A program made the position numbers and the translations under genes. A model generated the notes under the pieces. The model saw only the letters and a program-made list of their open reading frames with translations. It was not told where the DNA came from and ran no database searches. A stretch of 60,993 nucleotides of DNA from Butyricicoccus sp. Its GTDB lineage: Bacteria > Bacillota > Clostridia > Oscillospirales > Butyricicoccaceae. Location: positions 1-60,993 of the forward strand of contig JAHHRO010000005.1 in assembly GCA_020025755.1 (NCBI GenBank), read 5' to 3'. The number at the start of each line of letters is the position of its first letter. The stretch's first letter is position 1. Shown here piece after piece: positions 32,976 through 41,495 of this stretch.

Positions 32976-33764
32976 ATGGTGGAAATCACTCTTGTCCAAT
33001 CCATTCTTATTGGTCTTTGGACGGCATTCTGTTATGCTGGTATGTTGTGGGGCATCTATACAAACAGATGTATCGTATTGAGCTTCGGCGTTGGTGTTAT
33101 CTTAGGTGACATCCCGACTGCTCTGCAGTGTGGTGCGATCGGCGAACTCGCATTCATGGGCTTCGGCGTTGGTGCAGGCGGCACCGTTCCTCCGAACCCG
33201 ATCGGCCCTGGCATCATCGGCACCCTGATGGCGATCACTATGTCCTCTGTGACCCCGGAGAGCGCACTTCCAATCTCCATTCCGTTCGCAGTTGCGATCC
33301 AGTTCCTGCAGACCGCGATCTATACCGTTCGCGCAGGTGCTCCGGAAAGTGCTGCACATGCACTGGAAAAGAAGCAGTTCGGCAAGTTCCTGCGTACATC
33401 CAATATGACCGTGATCCTGTTCGCTGTCTGCGGCTTCGCACTTGGCTTCCTCGGCGCATTCAGCATGGAGACCCTGAGCAAGCTGGTAGAGATGATCCCC
33501 TCTTGGCTGCTGAACGGTCTGTCCGTTGCTGGCGGCATGCTGCCTGCGATCGGCTTTGCAATGATCATGAGCGTTATGCTCAAGAAGGAATTCATTCCTT
33601 TTGCACTGCTCGGATACATTTGCGCCGCTTATTTCTCTATGCCGATCATCGGTATCGCACTGGTTGGTGCAGTATTCGCAATCAAGCATTATAACGAATC
33701 TTCCAATGCTGCAGTAGCTGCTGCCGCTGGCCCGCAGGAGGTAGAACACGATGACTGGATCTAA
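32976..33764 (+). CDS. PTS system EIIC component, mannose/N-acetylgalactosamine family
   Basis: A 262-residue membrane protein of the ManY/AgaW type, with about six to seven membrane segments. GVGVILGDIPTALQCGAIGELAFMG (spread over residues 30-55) and the PPNPIGPGIIGTLMAITM region near 70 are typical of the substrate-translocating subunit. AAGGAAAG precedes the start. Its last 14 bases overlap the EIID gene, indicating coupled translation. Confidence 0.92.
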   Translation: MVEITLVQSILIGLWTAFCYAGMLWGIYTNRCIVLSFGVGVILGDIPTALQCGAIGELAFMGFGVGAGGTVPPNPIGPGIIGTLMAITMSSVTPESALPISIPFAVAIQFLQTAIYTVRAGAPESAAHALEKKQFGKFLRTSNMTVILFAVCGFALGFLGAFSMETLSKLVEMIPSWLLNGLSVAGGMLPAIGFAMIMSVMLKKEFIPFALLGYICAAYFSMPIIGIALVGAVFAIKHYNESSNAAVAAAAGPQEVEHDDWI

Positions 33765-34566
33765 ACTGACAAAAAAAGACTATCTGAAAACGACTCTGCG
33801 TGCATATTTCCTGCAGAACGGTTTCAACTACAGTAACTATCAGGGACTTGGCTATTCTCTGGTTATGTACCCGAGCCTCAAAAAGCTGTATGGCGATCAG
33901 CCCGAGCGTCTGGCACAGGAGCTCAAGGACAACAACGAGTTCTACAACACAAACCCGAACCTGCTCCCGTTCATCACTTCCATCCACCTTGCAATGGCAG
34001 ACCGCGGCATGTCCTACAGCGAGATCCGCGGCATCAAGATGGCTCTGATGGGGCCTCTGGCTGGTATCGGTGACTCCCTGTCCCAGTTCTGTCTGGCACC
34101 GCTGTTCTCCACCATTTTCGCTTCCATGGCAATGGACGGCATTTCCATCGCGCCGCTGCTGTTCCTGTTCTGCATGAACTTCGTTCTCCTGCTGCTCAAA
34201 CTCATCATGGGTAACTATGGCATGAAGTTGGGTACCAGCATGATCGACAAACTCAGCGAGCAAATGGGTGCGATCTCTGATGCTGCCGGTATGATCGGTG
34301 TAACCGTTATTGCTGGTCTGGCTGCTGCCTTCGTTAAGATCAATGTTGCAATCAGTTTTGCAGCAGGTGAAATGCAGGAAGGCGTAAAACAGTCTACCGT
34401 TGATATACAGGCAATGCTGGATAAGGTTGCTCCTGCACTCCTGCCTGTACTCTATACGATACTGATGTATTACTTGATCAAGAAAAAGAATGTTACCACC
34501 TATTGGCTTGTTCTCATCACAGTTGTACTGGGTGTTGTACTGAGTTACCTGGGCATTCTGCGCTAA
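33751..34566 (+). CDS. PTS system EIID component, mannose/N-acetylgalactosamine family
   Basis: A 271-residue EIID (ManZ/AgaD type). It has LRAYFLQNGFNYSNYQGLGY near the N-terminus, FNTNPNLLPFI-like YNTNPNLLPFITS, and GIKMALMGPLAGIGDSLSQ near residue 95-113, followed by membrane segments. EIID pairs with EIIC to form the channel. AGGAGGT lies within the end of the EIIC gene. A strong terminator-like hairpin follows. Confidence 0.93.
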   Translation: MTGSKLTKKDYLKTTLRAYFLQNGFNYSNYQGLGYSLVMYPSLKKLYGDQPERLAQELKDNNEFYNTNPNLLPFITSIHLAMADRGMSYSEIRGIKMALMGPLAGIGDSLSQFCLAPLFSTIFASMAMDGISIAPLLFLFCMNFVLLLLKLIMGNYGMKLGTSMIDKLSEQMGAISDAAGMIGVTVIAGLAAAFVKINVAISFAAGEMQEGVKQSTVDIQAMLDKVAPALLPVLYTILMYYLIKKKNVTTYWLVLITVVLGVVLSYLGILR

Positions 34567-34572
34567 TCATCA

Positions 34573-34606
34573 AAAGGGAACTGCCGAAAACGGCAGTTCC
34601 CTTTTT
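34573..34606 (+). terminator. terminator after the EIID gene
   Basis: Stem AAAGGGAACTGCCG (34573-34586) with CGGCAGTTCCCTTT (34591-34604), loop AAAA, short T-run. It may only partly stop transcription into the lyase gene 25 bases on, which has no clear promoter of its own. Confidence 0.75.
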
Positions 34607-34630
34607 CATTCTGAGTTAGGAGAATCTACG

Positions 34631-36580
34631 ATGAACTTTTTGAAAACATCCCTGCAATTTGTTGCAGAGAAGAAACATATCAGCGAAACTGCACAGAATA
34701 TCGCGCCAAGAGAAGAGGCACTGATCTTCACCCGTGCGGAAGAACTCCTAAACCAAACCTTTGTGTTTGATAAACCTTGGGATATGGAGCGTTGTCTGAC
34801 CCCCTACCACCTTGATACGATGGACTGGAACGCACAGCGCAATGACGATGAAGAATGGTGCTTCATGCTCAATCGCATGGATTACCTCGACTATCTTATC
34901 CTTGCCTCTCTGCTTTCCGGCGATCGCAAATATGCAGAGAAAGCAAAATCCTATCTGCTGGACTGGATCGCAGCCCATCCGGAGATCCGCACCGAACCCT
35001 CTACGCGCACGCTGGATACCGGCATCCGCGTCATGAACTGGTTTGAAGCACTGCCCTATCTCCATCATCTGGACTGCCTCTCCGCTGACGAACTGACCCA
35101 GATCACAGACAGCATGCTTTCGCAGCTTTCCTATCTGAAAACATCCTATCTGCCCAAGTACAAGACCAGCAACTGGGGCAGCATCCAGACCTGTGCCATC
35201 GTTTCCGTCCTGCCCTATCTCTTGGAAGACTATAAAAACAATGCCCTGTACAATTGGGCAAAGAAAGAAATGGAACTGCAATTCTCCATTCAGGTCTATC
35301 CGGATGGTATGCATTGGGAACAGTCCACCATGTATCACATCGAAGTGCTGAACTACGGCATGAAAGCACTGTACTATATGGGACTGCTCGGCGACACCAG
35401 CACCATCTATGATCCGGTCTGCCGCCTTGCAGCTGCACTGTTCTATCAGCTGACCCCTTCGGGCGGTATCGAAAGCTTTGGCGACAGCGACCGTGTCTGT
35501 GCCCGTGATGTATGCACCCGCGCAGCGGTACTGTTCCATGATGCACACTTCCGGTTTGGCGGGACCCCCGTCTGCGACGCAGAAAGCCTGTACACGCTGG
35601 GGGCTGCCTGTGCCGCGCAGTACCATGCCATGCCTTCCAGAATGCCTGATTTGCTCTGCTATGATGGCACAGACAGCGGCATGTATGTCGTGCGCAGTGA
35701 CTGGACAGATAACGCCAGCTTCCTGATGTTCACCAACGGCTCTCTGGGCAGCGGACACGGACACAGCGATAACCTGCATGTATCTTTGTATCATAAAGGG
35801 CAGGAAGTGCTGATCGATGCAGGCCGCTATACCTACCGTGAGGATCACCCTCTGCGTGTTGCACTCAAGGGCATGCAGGCGCACAATGGCATTATTTTAG
35901 ATGATAAGCCGTACTGCGTCCCCTCGGACAGCTGGGGCTATGCTGATTTCGGAGTGCCCTCCAAAAACTATGTACGCCATGCAGATCATATCCATTATCT
36001 GGAGGGTTCTATGATCGGCCATGATCCCCTACAGATCTGGACACGCAAGGTCATCTTCATCGCGCCCTCGATCTGGATGATCGTCGACGATGTCAAGGCA
36101 GACGGTACACACGAGGCGCACACACGCTTCCATTTCGATCCCAGCCTGACCCTCGAAGCACACGGCAGTCACTTTCGGATCGCAGGCACGGAGCTTATCA
36201 TGCTGCCGCCCGATGGCACATCTGAGCTCACAGCAGAGCCATGCTCCCTGCGCTATAACGAACAGCTTACGCATCCTGTCCTGCATACCAGGTGCACCTT
36301 CACGGATACCATGACACAGATCACGATCCTTTGTGCTTCCGATATCCGTGTCGAATCGGTTCCGGTGTATCAGAATCTGGATACTCCCATGTCTCCTGCG
36401 TTTGCGCAGGCAAAGCGATTCGTTCTGTCTGAAAATGAAAGCTACACGGTTGCAGTCTGTCACAAGGAGATCTACAAAGGCAAAAAGATCCTGTCCTGTG
36501 AGGGGATGCCATATCATGCCAAGTGTGTTGTGGTACATCAAAATAATGACAAAAAACAACTGATCGTACTCAAAGCCTAG
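34631..36580 (+). CDS. cytoplasmic heparinase II/III-family polysaccharide lyase
   Basis: A 649-residue two-domain lyase. The N-terminal alpha/alpha toroid (about residues 40-350) has RTLDTGIRVMNWFEAL, TSNWGSIQTCAIV and YHIEVLNYGMKAL; the C-terminal beta-sandwich has the heparinase II/III signature GSGHGHSDNLHVSLY followed by EVLIDAGRYTY around residues 375-405. Asn in SNWG, the Tyr in MYHIE and His in GHGHSD fit catalytic positions. No signal peptide is present, so it should act on imported oligosaccharides rather than on polymer. The exact glycosaminoglycan (hyaluronate, chondroitin or heparin type) cannot be read from sequence. Confidence 0.85.
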   Translation: MNFLKTSLQFVAEKKHISETAQNIAPREEALIFTRAEELLNQTFVFDKPWDMERCLTPYHLDTMDWNAQRNDDEEWCFMLNRMDYLDYLILASLLSGDRKYAEKAKSYLLDWIAAHPEIRTEPSTRTLDTGIRVMNWFEALPYLHHLDCLSADELTQITDSMLSQLSYLKTSYLPKYKTSNWGSIQTCAIVSVLPYLLEDYKNNALYNWAKKEMELQFSIQVYPDGMHWEQSTMYHIEVLNYGMKALYYMGLLGDTSTIYDPVCRLAAALFYQLTPSGGIESFGDSDRVCARDVCTRAAVLFHDAHFRFGGTPVCDAESLYTLGAACAAQYHAMPSRMPDLLCYDGTDSGMYVVRSDWTDNASFLMFTNGSLGSGHGHSDNLHVSLYHKGQEVLIDAGRYTYREDHPLRVALKGMQAHNGIILDDKPYCVPSDSWGYADFGVPSKNYVRHADHIHYLEGSMIGHDPLQIWTRKVIFIAPSIWMIVDDVKADGTHEAHTRFHFDPSLTLEAHGSHFRIAGTELIMLPPDGTSELTAEPCSLRYNEQLTHPVLHTRCTFTDTMTQITILCASDIRVESVPVYQNLDTPMSPAFAQAKRFVLSENESYTVAVCHKEIYKGKKILSCEGMPYHAKCVVVHQNNDKKQLIVLKA

Positions 36581-36585
36581 TGCAA

Positions 36586-36625
36586 AAGAGATCCCACAAG
36601 CCTCTGCTTGTAGGATCTTTTTTTT
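36586..36625 (+). terminator. terminator of the glycosaminoglycan operon
   Basis: AGATCC (36589-36594) with GGATCT (36613-36618), inner ACAAG/CTTGT, followed by eight T. Confidence 0.8.
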
Positions 36626-36688
36626 GATTCTTCTTCGGGTTTGTTTCAACATGAAAAATTGACGGATTTTCGATTTTTCAAACAGCCC

Positions 36689-37567
36689 TTAGTCTACAAT
36701 ATTCGTCAGCGTACCGATTGTTTCGATCTCGCAGGTCACAACGTCCCCATGCTTTAAGAAGCACGGCGGCTGCATGCCCATGCCAACGCCAGCCGGTGTA
36801 CCGGTCGCAATGATCGTGCCCGCCTTGAGGGTCATGCCCTGTGACAACTCTGCGATGATCTCCCCGATATCGGTGATGAGCGCACTCGTCACGCTGTCCT
36901 GACGCAGCTGCCCATTGACCGAGCAGCGGATCGCAAGTGTGGGCGGATAGCTGATCTCATCCGCGGTCACGATGCAGGGACCCATCGGCGTATATCCATC
37001 CAGAGACTTTCCAAAATACCACTGCTTGTGTCCCGTCTGCAAATTGCGGGCGGATACATCATTGATGATGGTATAGCCGAAAATATAGTCCTCCGCTTCC
37101 TCTGCGGATACATTGCAAGCATCCTTTCCAAGAATCACGCCCAGTTCAACCTCATAATCGAGGCTGTCCACCAGCCCTGCATACAGTGGGATCTTACCGC
37201 CGTCCATATTCGCTTCGGAAACGCGCTTGGAAAAATAGATCGCTTTTGGGCGATCGCCGAATGCTTCCTTGTCAAAGCGTCCTGCCTCCTTGTGATGCGC
37301 ATCATAATTGATGCCAAGGCATAGCACATCCTGCAAGGGATATGGAATGGGCGCACGGCTGACCAGTTCCTTGCAGGAAAGCGGCGCGACGCCCTGCGGC
37401 TCCTTGCGCAGCAGTTCCATCTGCTCGGGTGTGATGGTGCAGATGAGTGCATTCATATCTGCAAAGGACAGACCAAATGCGCTGAGCGGATAAAATTCAC
37501 CTTCTGTGAATCCAACACCGATTCGATCCTTCCCATCCACCTGTTCGCGATATGTGTACAGTCTCAT
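36689..37567 (-). CDS. fumarylacetoacetate hydrolase-family protein
   Basis: A 292-residue FAH-family protein with a ~70-residue N-terminal part and a catalytic domain from about residue 80: LCLGINYDAHHKEA, LDYEVELGVILGKD (metal-binding Glu residues), INDVSARNLQ, WYFGKSLDGYTPMGPCIV and IIATGTPAGVGMGM. Family members hydrolyse or decarboxylate 2-keto acids. It has an operator of the uronate regulon at its promoter, so a role with uronate-derived keto acids is inferred; substrate is unknown. AGGAGGTT precedes the start. Confidence 0.85.
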   Translation of the reverse strand: MRLYTYREQVDGKDRIGVGFTEGEFYPLSAFGLSFADMNALICTITPEQMELLRKEPQGVAPLSCKELVSRAPIPYPLQDVLCLGINYDAHHKEAGRFDKEAFGDRPKAIYFSKRVSEANMDGGKIPLYAGLVDSLDYEVELGVILGKDACNVSAEEAEDYIFGYTIINDVSARNLQTGHKQWYFGKSLDGYTPMGPCIVTADEISYPPTLAIRCSVNGQLRQDSVTSALITDIGEIIAELSQGMTLKAGTIIATGTPAGVGMGMQPPCFLKHGDVVTCEIETIGTLTNIVD

Positions 37568-37589
37568 TGAAATAACCTCCTCATTTTCA

Positions 37590-37603
37590 GTAAAACGGTT
37601 TAT
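37590..37603. promoter_or_regulatory. LacI-type operator 4
   Basis: GTAAAACGGTTTAT, directly after the predicted transcription start of the FAH-family gene and 113 bp upstream of the LacI-type gene. Confidence 0.65.
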
Positions 37604-37611
37604 CTATTCCT

Positions 37612-37639
37612 ATAATACCAATTTTTTTCTGCTTGTCAA
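37612..37639 (-). promoter_or_regulatory. promoter of the FAH-family gene
   Basis: Minus-strand TTGACA (37634-37639), 16-bp spacer, TATTAT (37612-37617). Confidence 0.65.
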
Positions 37640-37656
37640 ACAATTTTAGATTATAA

Positions 37657-37685
37657 TTGCATTTTCTGACCCAATATGATAGACT
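37657..37685 (+). promoter_or_regulatory. possible promoter of the lacI-type gene
   Basis: TTGCAT (37657-37662), 17-bp spacer, TAGACT (37680-37685). Confidence 0.4.
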
Positions 37686-37715
37686 AAAACTATCCATGCA
37701 AAAAGGAGAATTTCT

Positions 37716-38720
37716 ATGTCATTGAAAAATAAAATGACCATACAGGAAATCGCCACCGAAGCACAGGTATCCAAAACGACAGTTTCTTTTTTTCTCAACG
37801 GAAAGCGAGAAAAAATGTCTGCAAGCACATGGAACCGCATTGCAAAGGTCGTAAAAAAATATGACTATCGTCCCAGTGCGACTGCTCGTCTGATGACCGC
37901 CAAACATTCCTGCCTGCTCGGGGTTCTGATTGGCGATATCACACATCCTTTCTCCAATCATCTTGTAAAGGGCATTGCACAGGTATGCCGTGCCGGAAAA
38001 TATCAGATCCTCATCGGCACCAGTGATTACGAGCCGGAAGCCGAGCTTACCCACATCGACCGCATGATCGATATGGGTGTAGACGGACTGATCCTACAGC
38101 CTTGCGGCAATCCGCATGAGTCCATCGAAAAGCTAAGCCGCTCCGGAATCCCCGTCGTCTGCATCGACAGCAACCCTGTCGGCTTGCCCCTTTGGGTCGT
38201 CACCAATAACTATCAGGTTACCTTTGATGCCATTACCTCGTGTATCGAACGCGGATATGAACAAGTGATCCTGTTTTCTGCGATCCCCGATGTCCTTGTA
38301 TCCCGTCAAGATCGTTATCAGGGTTGTCTGGATGCCCTGAAAGAAAAGGACATCCCCTGCTATGTGCAGATCATTGATGCGCACACTTCTCCCGACGAGA
38401 TCCTTCAGACAGTCAAAGCGCATTATCCCAACGGCCGCACACTGGTCTTTGTACCCAACTGCTGGCTCCTGCCCACGGTGTTCACCGCACTCAAGCCGCT
38501 GCACTCCGAGATCCCACAGCATCTTGGCATCCTAGGCTTTGACAACGAGGACTGGGCCTCTCTCTCCATGCCGACTGTTTCGACCATCGTGCAGCCAGCC
38601 TTTCAGGAAGGCTCTACCGCAGCTGCGCTGCTCATCGATCATATTCGGGAACGCATTGAAAATCCGCCCACGGTTACGCTGCCCTGTGATGTGATATGGC
38701 GCGATTCCACCGCATTGTAA
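37716..38720 (+). CDS. LacI-family regulator of the glycosaminoglycan locus
   Basis: A 334-residue LacI/GalR-type repressor. The HTH is TIQEIATEAQVSKTTVSFFL with the hinge region around YDYRPSATARLM; the periplasmic-binding-like core runs from about residue 65 (LGVLIGDITHPFSN) to VSTIVQPAFQEG. Its gene borders the uronate/PTS locus, and palindromic TAAAYCGGTTTA-like sites lie at three promoters there, so it is the likely repressor, like streptococcal RegR. The effector is probably an unsaturated uronate or KDG-type intermediate, which is inference. AAAGGAG precedes the start. Confidence 0.88.
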   Translation: MSLKNKMTIQEIATEAQVSKTTVSFFLNGKREKMSASTWNRIAKVVKKYDYRPSATARLMTAKHSCLLGVLIGDITHPFSNHLVKGIAQVCRAGKYQILIGTSDYEPEAELTHIDRMIDMGVDGLILQPCGNPHESIEKLSRSGIPVVCIDSNPVGLPLWVVTNNYQVTFDAITSCIERGYEQVILFSAIPDVLVSRQDRYQGCLDALKEKDIPCYVQIIDAHTSPDEILQTVKAHYPNGRTLVFVPNCWLLPTVFTALKPLHSEIPQHLGILGFDNEDWASLSMPTVSTIVQPAFQEGSTAAALLIDHIRERIENPPTVTLPCDVIWRDSTAL

Positions 38721-38742
38721 TCTATCTATGCCGATGAAATGG

Positions 38743-38787
38743 CAGCCATGACCCAATTGCCGTAAATTGGATCATGGCTGTTTTTTT
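38743..38787. terminator. terminator between lacI-type gene and ilvE
   Basis: CAGCCATGACCCAATT (38743-38758) pairs with AATTGGATCATGGCTG (38765-38780) with one mismatch, followed by seven T. Confidence 0.85.
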
Positions 38788-38794
38788 GTTCTTA

Positions 38795-39859
38795 TCAAAC
38801 GGGAGTGGTCCATCCCATATCATCGGGCAATGTACCCCACTGGATGCCTGTTATGGTATCATAGAGCCGCTGTGTGACCGCACCGATCTTGCCTTCATTG
38901 ATCTTGGCAATCTCGTTTTCATAGCGTAGTTCACCCACAGGAGAAATAACTGCTGCCGTACCCGTTCCAAATACTTCTTCCAGCTTACCGTCTCGAGAAG
39001 CCTTCATCACATCCGCAATAGCAAGCGGCTGCTCACAGACAGAGAATCCCCACCTCTTGAGCAGTTCGATGCAGGACATACGCGTTACGCCAGGCAGTAC
39101 GGTTCCTGTACAGGGAGCTGTGTAAATCGTGCCATCGATCTTAAAAAAGCAGTTCATTGAGCCGACTTCTTCTACATAGCGATGGGACACACCATCGAGC
39201 CACAGGGTCTGCTCATATCCAAGTTCATGCGCCTTGACCTGTGAAATAAGGGAGGCTGCATAGTTGCCGCCGCATTTGGTAAAGCCCGTCCCACCTGGGC
39301 AGGCGCGTGTATATTCGTCCTCCACAAAGATCTTGACCGGATCGATCCCCGTGGAATAGTATGCCCCTACAGGCGAACAAATGATGATGAATTTATGGGT
39401 CTGAGCCATGCGTACACCCAAATGCGGTTCGGTCGCGATCACAAAGGGACGGATGTACAGGCTGGTTCCCTGCGCATGCGGTACCCAATCCGCATCCATT
39501 TGAACCAGTGCCTTGACTGCCTGCACAAAGTCCTCTGTCGGCAATTCGGGCAGACACATACGGCGGTTGGTATTCTGCATACGCTCCGCATTTTTCTCCG
39601 GTCGGAACAGCTGGATAGAACCGTCAGGCAGGCGATATGCCTTCATCCCTTCAAAGGATTCCATCGCATAATGCAGCACCATAGCTGCCGGATCGAGCGC
39701 GATCGGCTGATAGGGCACGATCCGCGCATCATGCCATCCCACTCCTTCAGTGTGTTCCATAAGAAACATATGGTCTGTGTAATATTTTCCAAATCCCAAT
39801 GAAGATTCATCTGGTTTTTGTTTGGGCTGGGTCGTGTGTTCATACTGGATATTGAGCAT
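38795..39859 (-). CDS. ilvE: branched-chain amino acid aminotransferase
   Basis: A 354-residue class IV PLP aminotransferase of the larger (type II) BCAT form. It has ALDPAAMVLHYAMESFEGMKAYR near residue 58-80, RPEKNAERM, SLYIRPFVIATEPHLGV, the PLP lysine in GFTKCGGNYAAS near residue 190, and GTVLPGVTRMSCIELL. It interconverts Leu/Ile/Val with their keto acids. The start at 39859 gives the usual N-terminus MLNIQYEHT; codons upstream lie near the promoter region. Confidence 0.93.
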   Translation of the reverse strand: MLNIQYEHTTQPKQKPDESSLGFGKYYTDHMFLMEHTEGVGWHDARIVPYQPIALDPAAMVLHYAMESFEGMKAYRLPDGSIQLFRPEKNAERMQNTNRRMCLPELPTEDFVQAVKALVQMDADWVPHAQGTSLYIRPFVIATEPHLGVRMAQTHKFIIICSPVGAYYSTGIDPVKIFVEDEYTRACPGGTGFTKCGGNYAASLISQVKAHELGYEQTLWLDGVSHRYVEEVGSMNCFFKIDGTIYTAPCTGTVLPGVTRMSCIELLKRWGFSVCEQPLAIADVMKASRDGKLEEVFGTGTAAVISPVGELRYENEIAKINEGKIGAVTQRLYDTITGIQWGTLPDDMGWTTPV

Positions 39860-39905
39860 AAGATTTTCACTCTTTTCTGTTAAACTATGCGAAAGTGTTT
39901 CCTTT

Positions 39906-39934
39906 ATTTTATCCCTTTCTTTCCATATTTTCAA
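39906..39934 (-). promoter_or_regulatory. sigma-A promoter of ilvE
   Basis: Minus-strand TTGAAA (39929-39934), 17-bp spacer, TAAAAT (39906-39911). The rest of the 39860-40166 gap shows only a TATAAT-like -10 near 40110 for the rightward gene. Confidence 0.65.
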
Positions 39935-40166
39935 GTGTTTTCCCCGTCTGTTTCATTCTTTTGTAATAATTTTTCCAAAAGAGCCTTGCAAACAGATATG
40001 CCGCCGTCTATTTTTCCACCCCAGCTGGCACAGCCTGCCGACAAGTTTTTCCAGACGATCTGGTGTATGATTTTGTGCTTTTCCTGTACGAAATCCAAAG
40101 CTTCTATGCTATAATAAAACCAATATGATTCTGATTTCTTCCCATTTGAAAAGGAGGATGCACCAC

Positions 40167-41339
40167 ATGAAACAATTCCGCAGGCCTCTGCTTGCTCTGA
40201 TATTGTGCGCTGTCCTGCTCATTGGCATGACCACAAGCACAGCCGCACCATCCGTTACCCTGACCGCTATCAACGATTCTTTCCTCCCACTCTCGGCATC
40301 TACGATGCCTGAGCGGCGCGGCGGTACGCAATATGTTCCCTATTCGGTGTTTTCTGGCACGCTTGGAGTGTCTGGCTCCTATAACAGTGCTGACCAAACC
40401 CTCTCCATGTCCAGCGGCTCTACAGTGCTGCGGTTCGATCTGAGCCACGGTACGGTTTATGACCAGAACATGAACAGCTATGGTACCCCTGCCTATTGGA
40501 TCAACGGCACGATCTATGTCCCCGTCAAACTGGTCTGCGGCAAATTCGGCATGACCTATTCCAACATTTCCGCAGCCGCTCCCATCCTGCGTATCTGCAA
40601 TGCTTCTGCCTCCCTGTCGGATTCTGCCTTTGCCTCGTCTTCTGCGGCAGCCATTCGCAGTATGCTCGATGCCTATAACAGTCCTCCCAGCACTTCTGCC
40701 TCCACACCACAGGGCGGAGGTATCATACCGCCTAACACCGATCCCAATGCGCCAGCAGCTCCCCTGCAAAAGCCGAGCGTTGTGTATCTCAGCTATTTCG
40801 GCGCACCTGATACGGATACACCAGCTATCTTGGACGCACTCGATGCCGCACAGCAGCATGCCATCTTCTTTCTTCCCGCAGATGGCACGCTGCTCAATGA
40901 AGATCTGCTGCGTCAGATCATCGGCCGTGGGCACACGGTCGGCTTCACATTATTATCTTCCGCACAGGAAATGAGCAGTAAGCTGCGTGCCGCAAATGAT
41001 ACGCTGTTCCGCGCCACAGGCACAGTCAGCCGCCTGCTCAGCATTTCGAACGGCAGTGAACACCTCAGCACCGTGCAGCGTGATGGACTCATGCAGGCAG
41101 GCTATCGCATCTGGGATACGACTCTGGACAGCCGCGATCATTCCTATGACGCACAGACCGCCGCACAGACTGTCATGACCGCCATCGGACAGACCACAGA
41201 ACCAACTGTCATCCGTATGGGTCATTACCGCGCCTCCGCACATGCAACCACGCGGATCATAGAACACCTCCGTACATACAATATCCCGATCAGTGAGATC
41301 TCGCTGACGCGCACCCCGATCAATCATCTGCCCAAATAA
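40167..41339 (+). CDS. exported protein with copper amine oxidase-like N-domain and degenerate deacetylase-like C-domain
   Basis: A 390-residue protein with a signal peptide (MKQFRRPLLALILCAVLLIG). Residues about 50-150 match the copper amine oxidase N-terminal-like domain found in Clostridia surface proteins (YVPYSVFSGTLGV, INGTIYVPVKLVCGKFG). After a Pro-rich linker, residues about 210-390 follow the polysaccharide deacetylase pattern (VYLSYFGAPDTDTPAILDAL, AIFFLPADG, GHTVGFTLLS), but the catalytic FDDGP is changed to FGAPD and metal histidines are not evident. It is therefore probably not an active deacetylase. AAGGAGG precedes ATG 40167. Confidence 0.75.
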   Translation: MKQFRRPLLALILCAVLLIGMTTSTAAPSVTLTAINDSFLPLSASTMPERRGGTQYVPYSVFSGTLGVSGSYNSADQTLSMSSGSTVLRFDLSHGTVYDQNMNSYGTPAYWINGTIYVPVKLVCGKFGMTYSNISAAAPILRICNASASLSDSAFASSSAAAIRSMLDAYNSPPSTSASTPQGGGIIPPNTDPNAPAAPLQKPSVVYLSYFGAPDTDTPAILDALDAAQQHAIFFLPADGTLLNEDLLRQIIGRGHTVGFTLLSSAQEMSSKLRAANDTLFRATGTVSRLLSISNGSEHLSTVQRDGLMQAGYRIWDTTLDSRDHSYDAQTAAQTVMTAIGQTTEPTVIRMGHYRASAHATTRIIEHLRTYNIPISEISLTRTPINHLPK

Positions 41340-41432
41340 CTTTCCCACTTTCAAGTGCCCCTGCCGCCCTTCTTAACACATCTGTCCTGTCAAATGCCCA
41401 CAAAAACGGTCGAACTGCAAAATATATCTGAG

Positions 41433-41462
41433 GTATAGCACCCCTGTCTTTATGGGCAAACT
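41433..41462 (+). promoter_or_regulatory. sigma-F-type promoter of sigG
   Basis: GTATA (41433-41437), 16-bp spacer, GGGCAAACT (41454-41462). This fits the forespore pattern GYATA-N16-GGnnAnAnT known for sigG in Bacillus. Confidence 0.7.
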
Positions 41463-41495
41463 TGCTTTAGCAAGACAAGGCAGGAGGGATACGTC

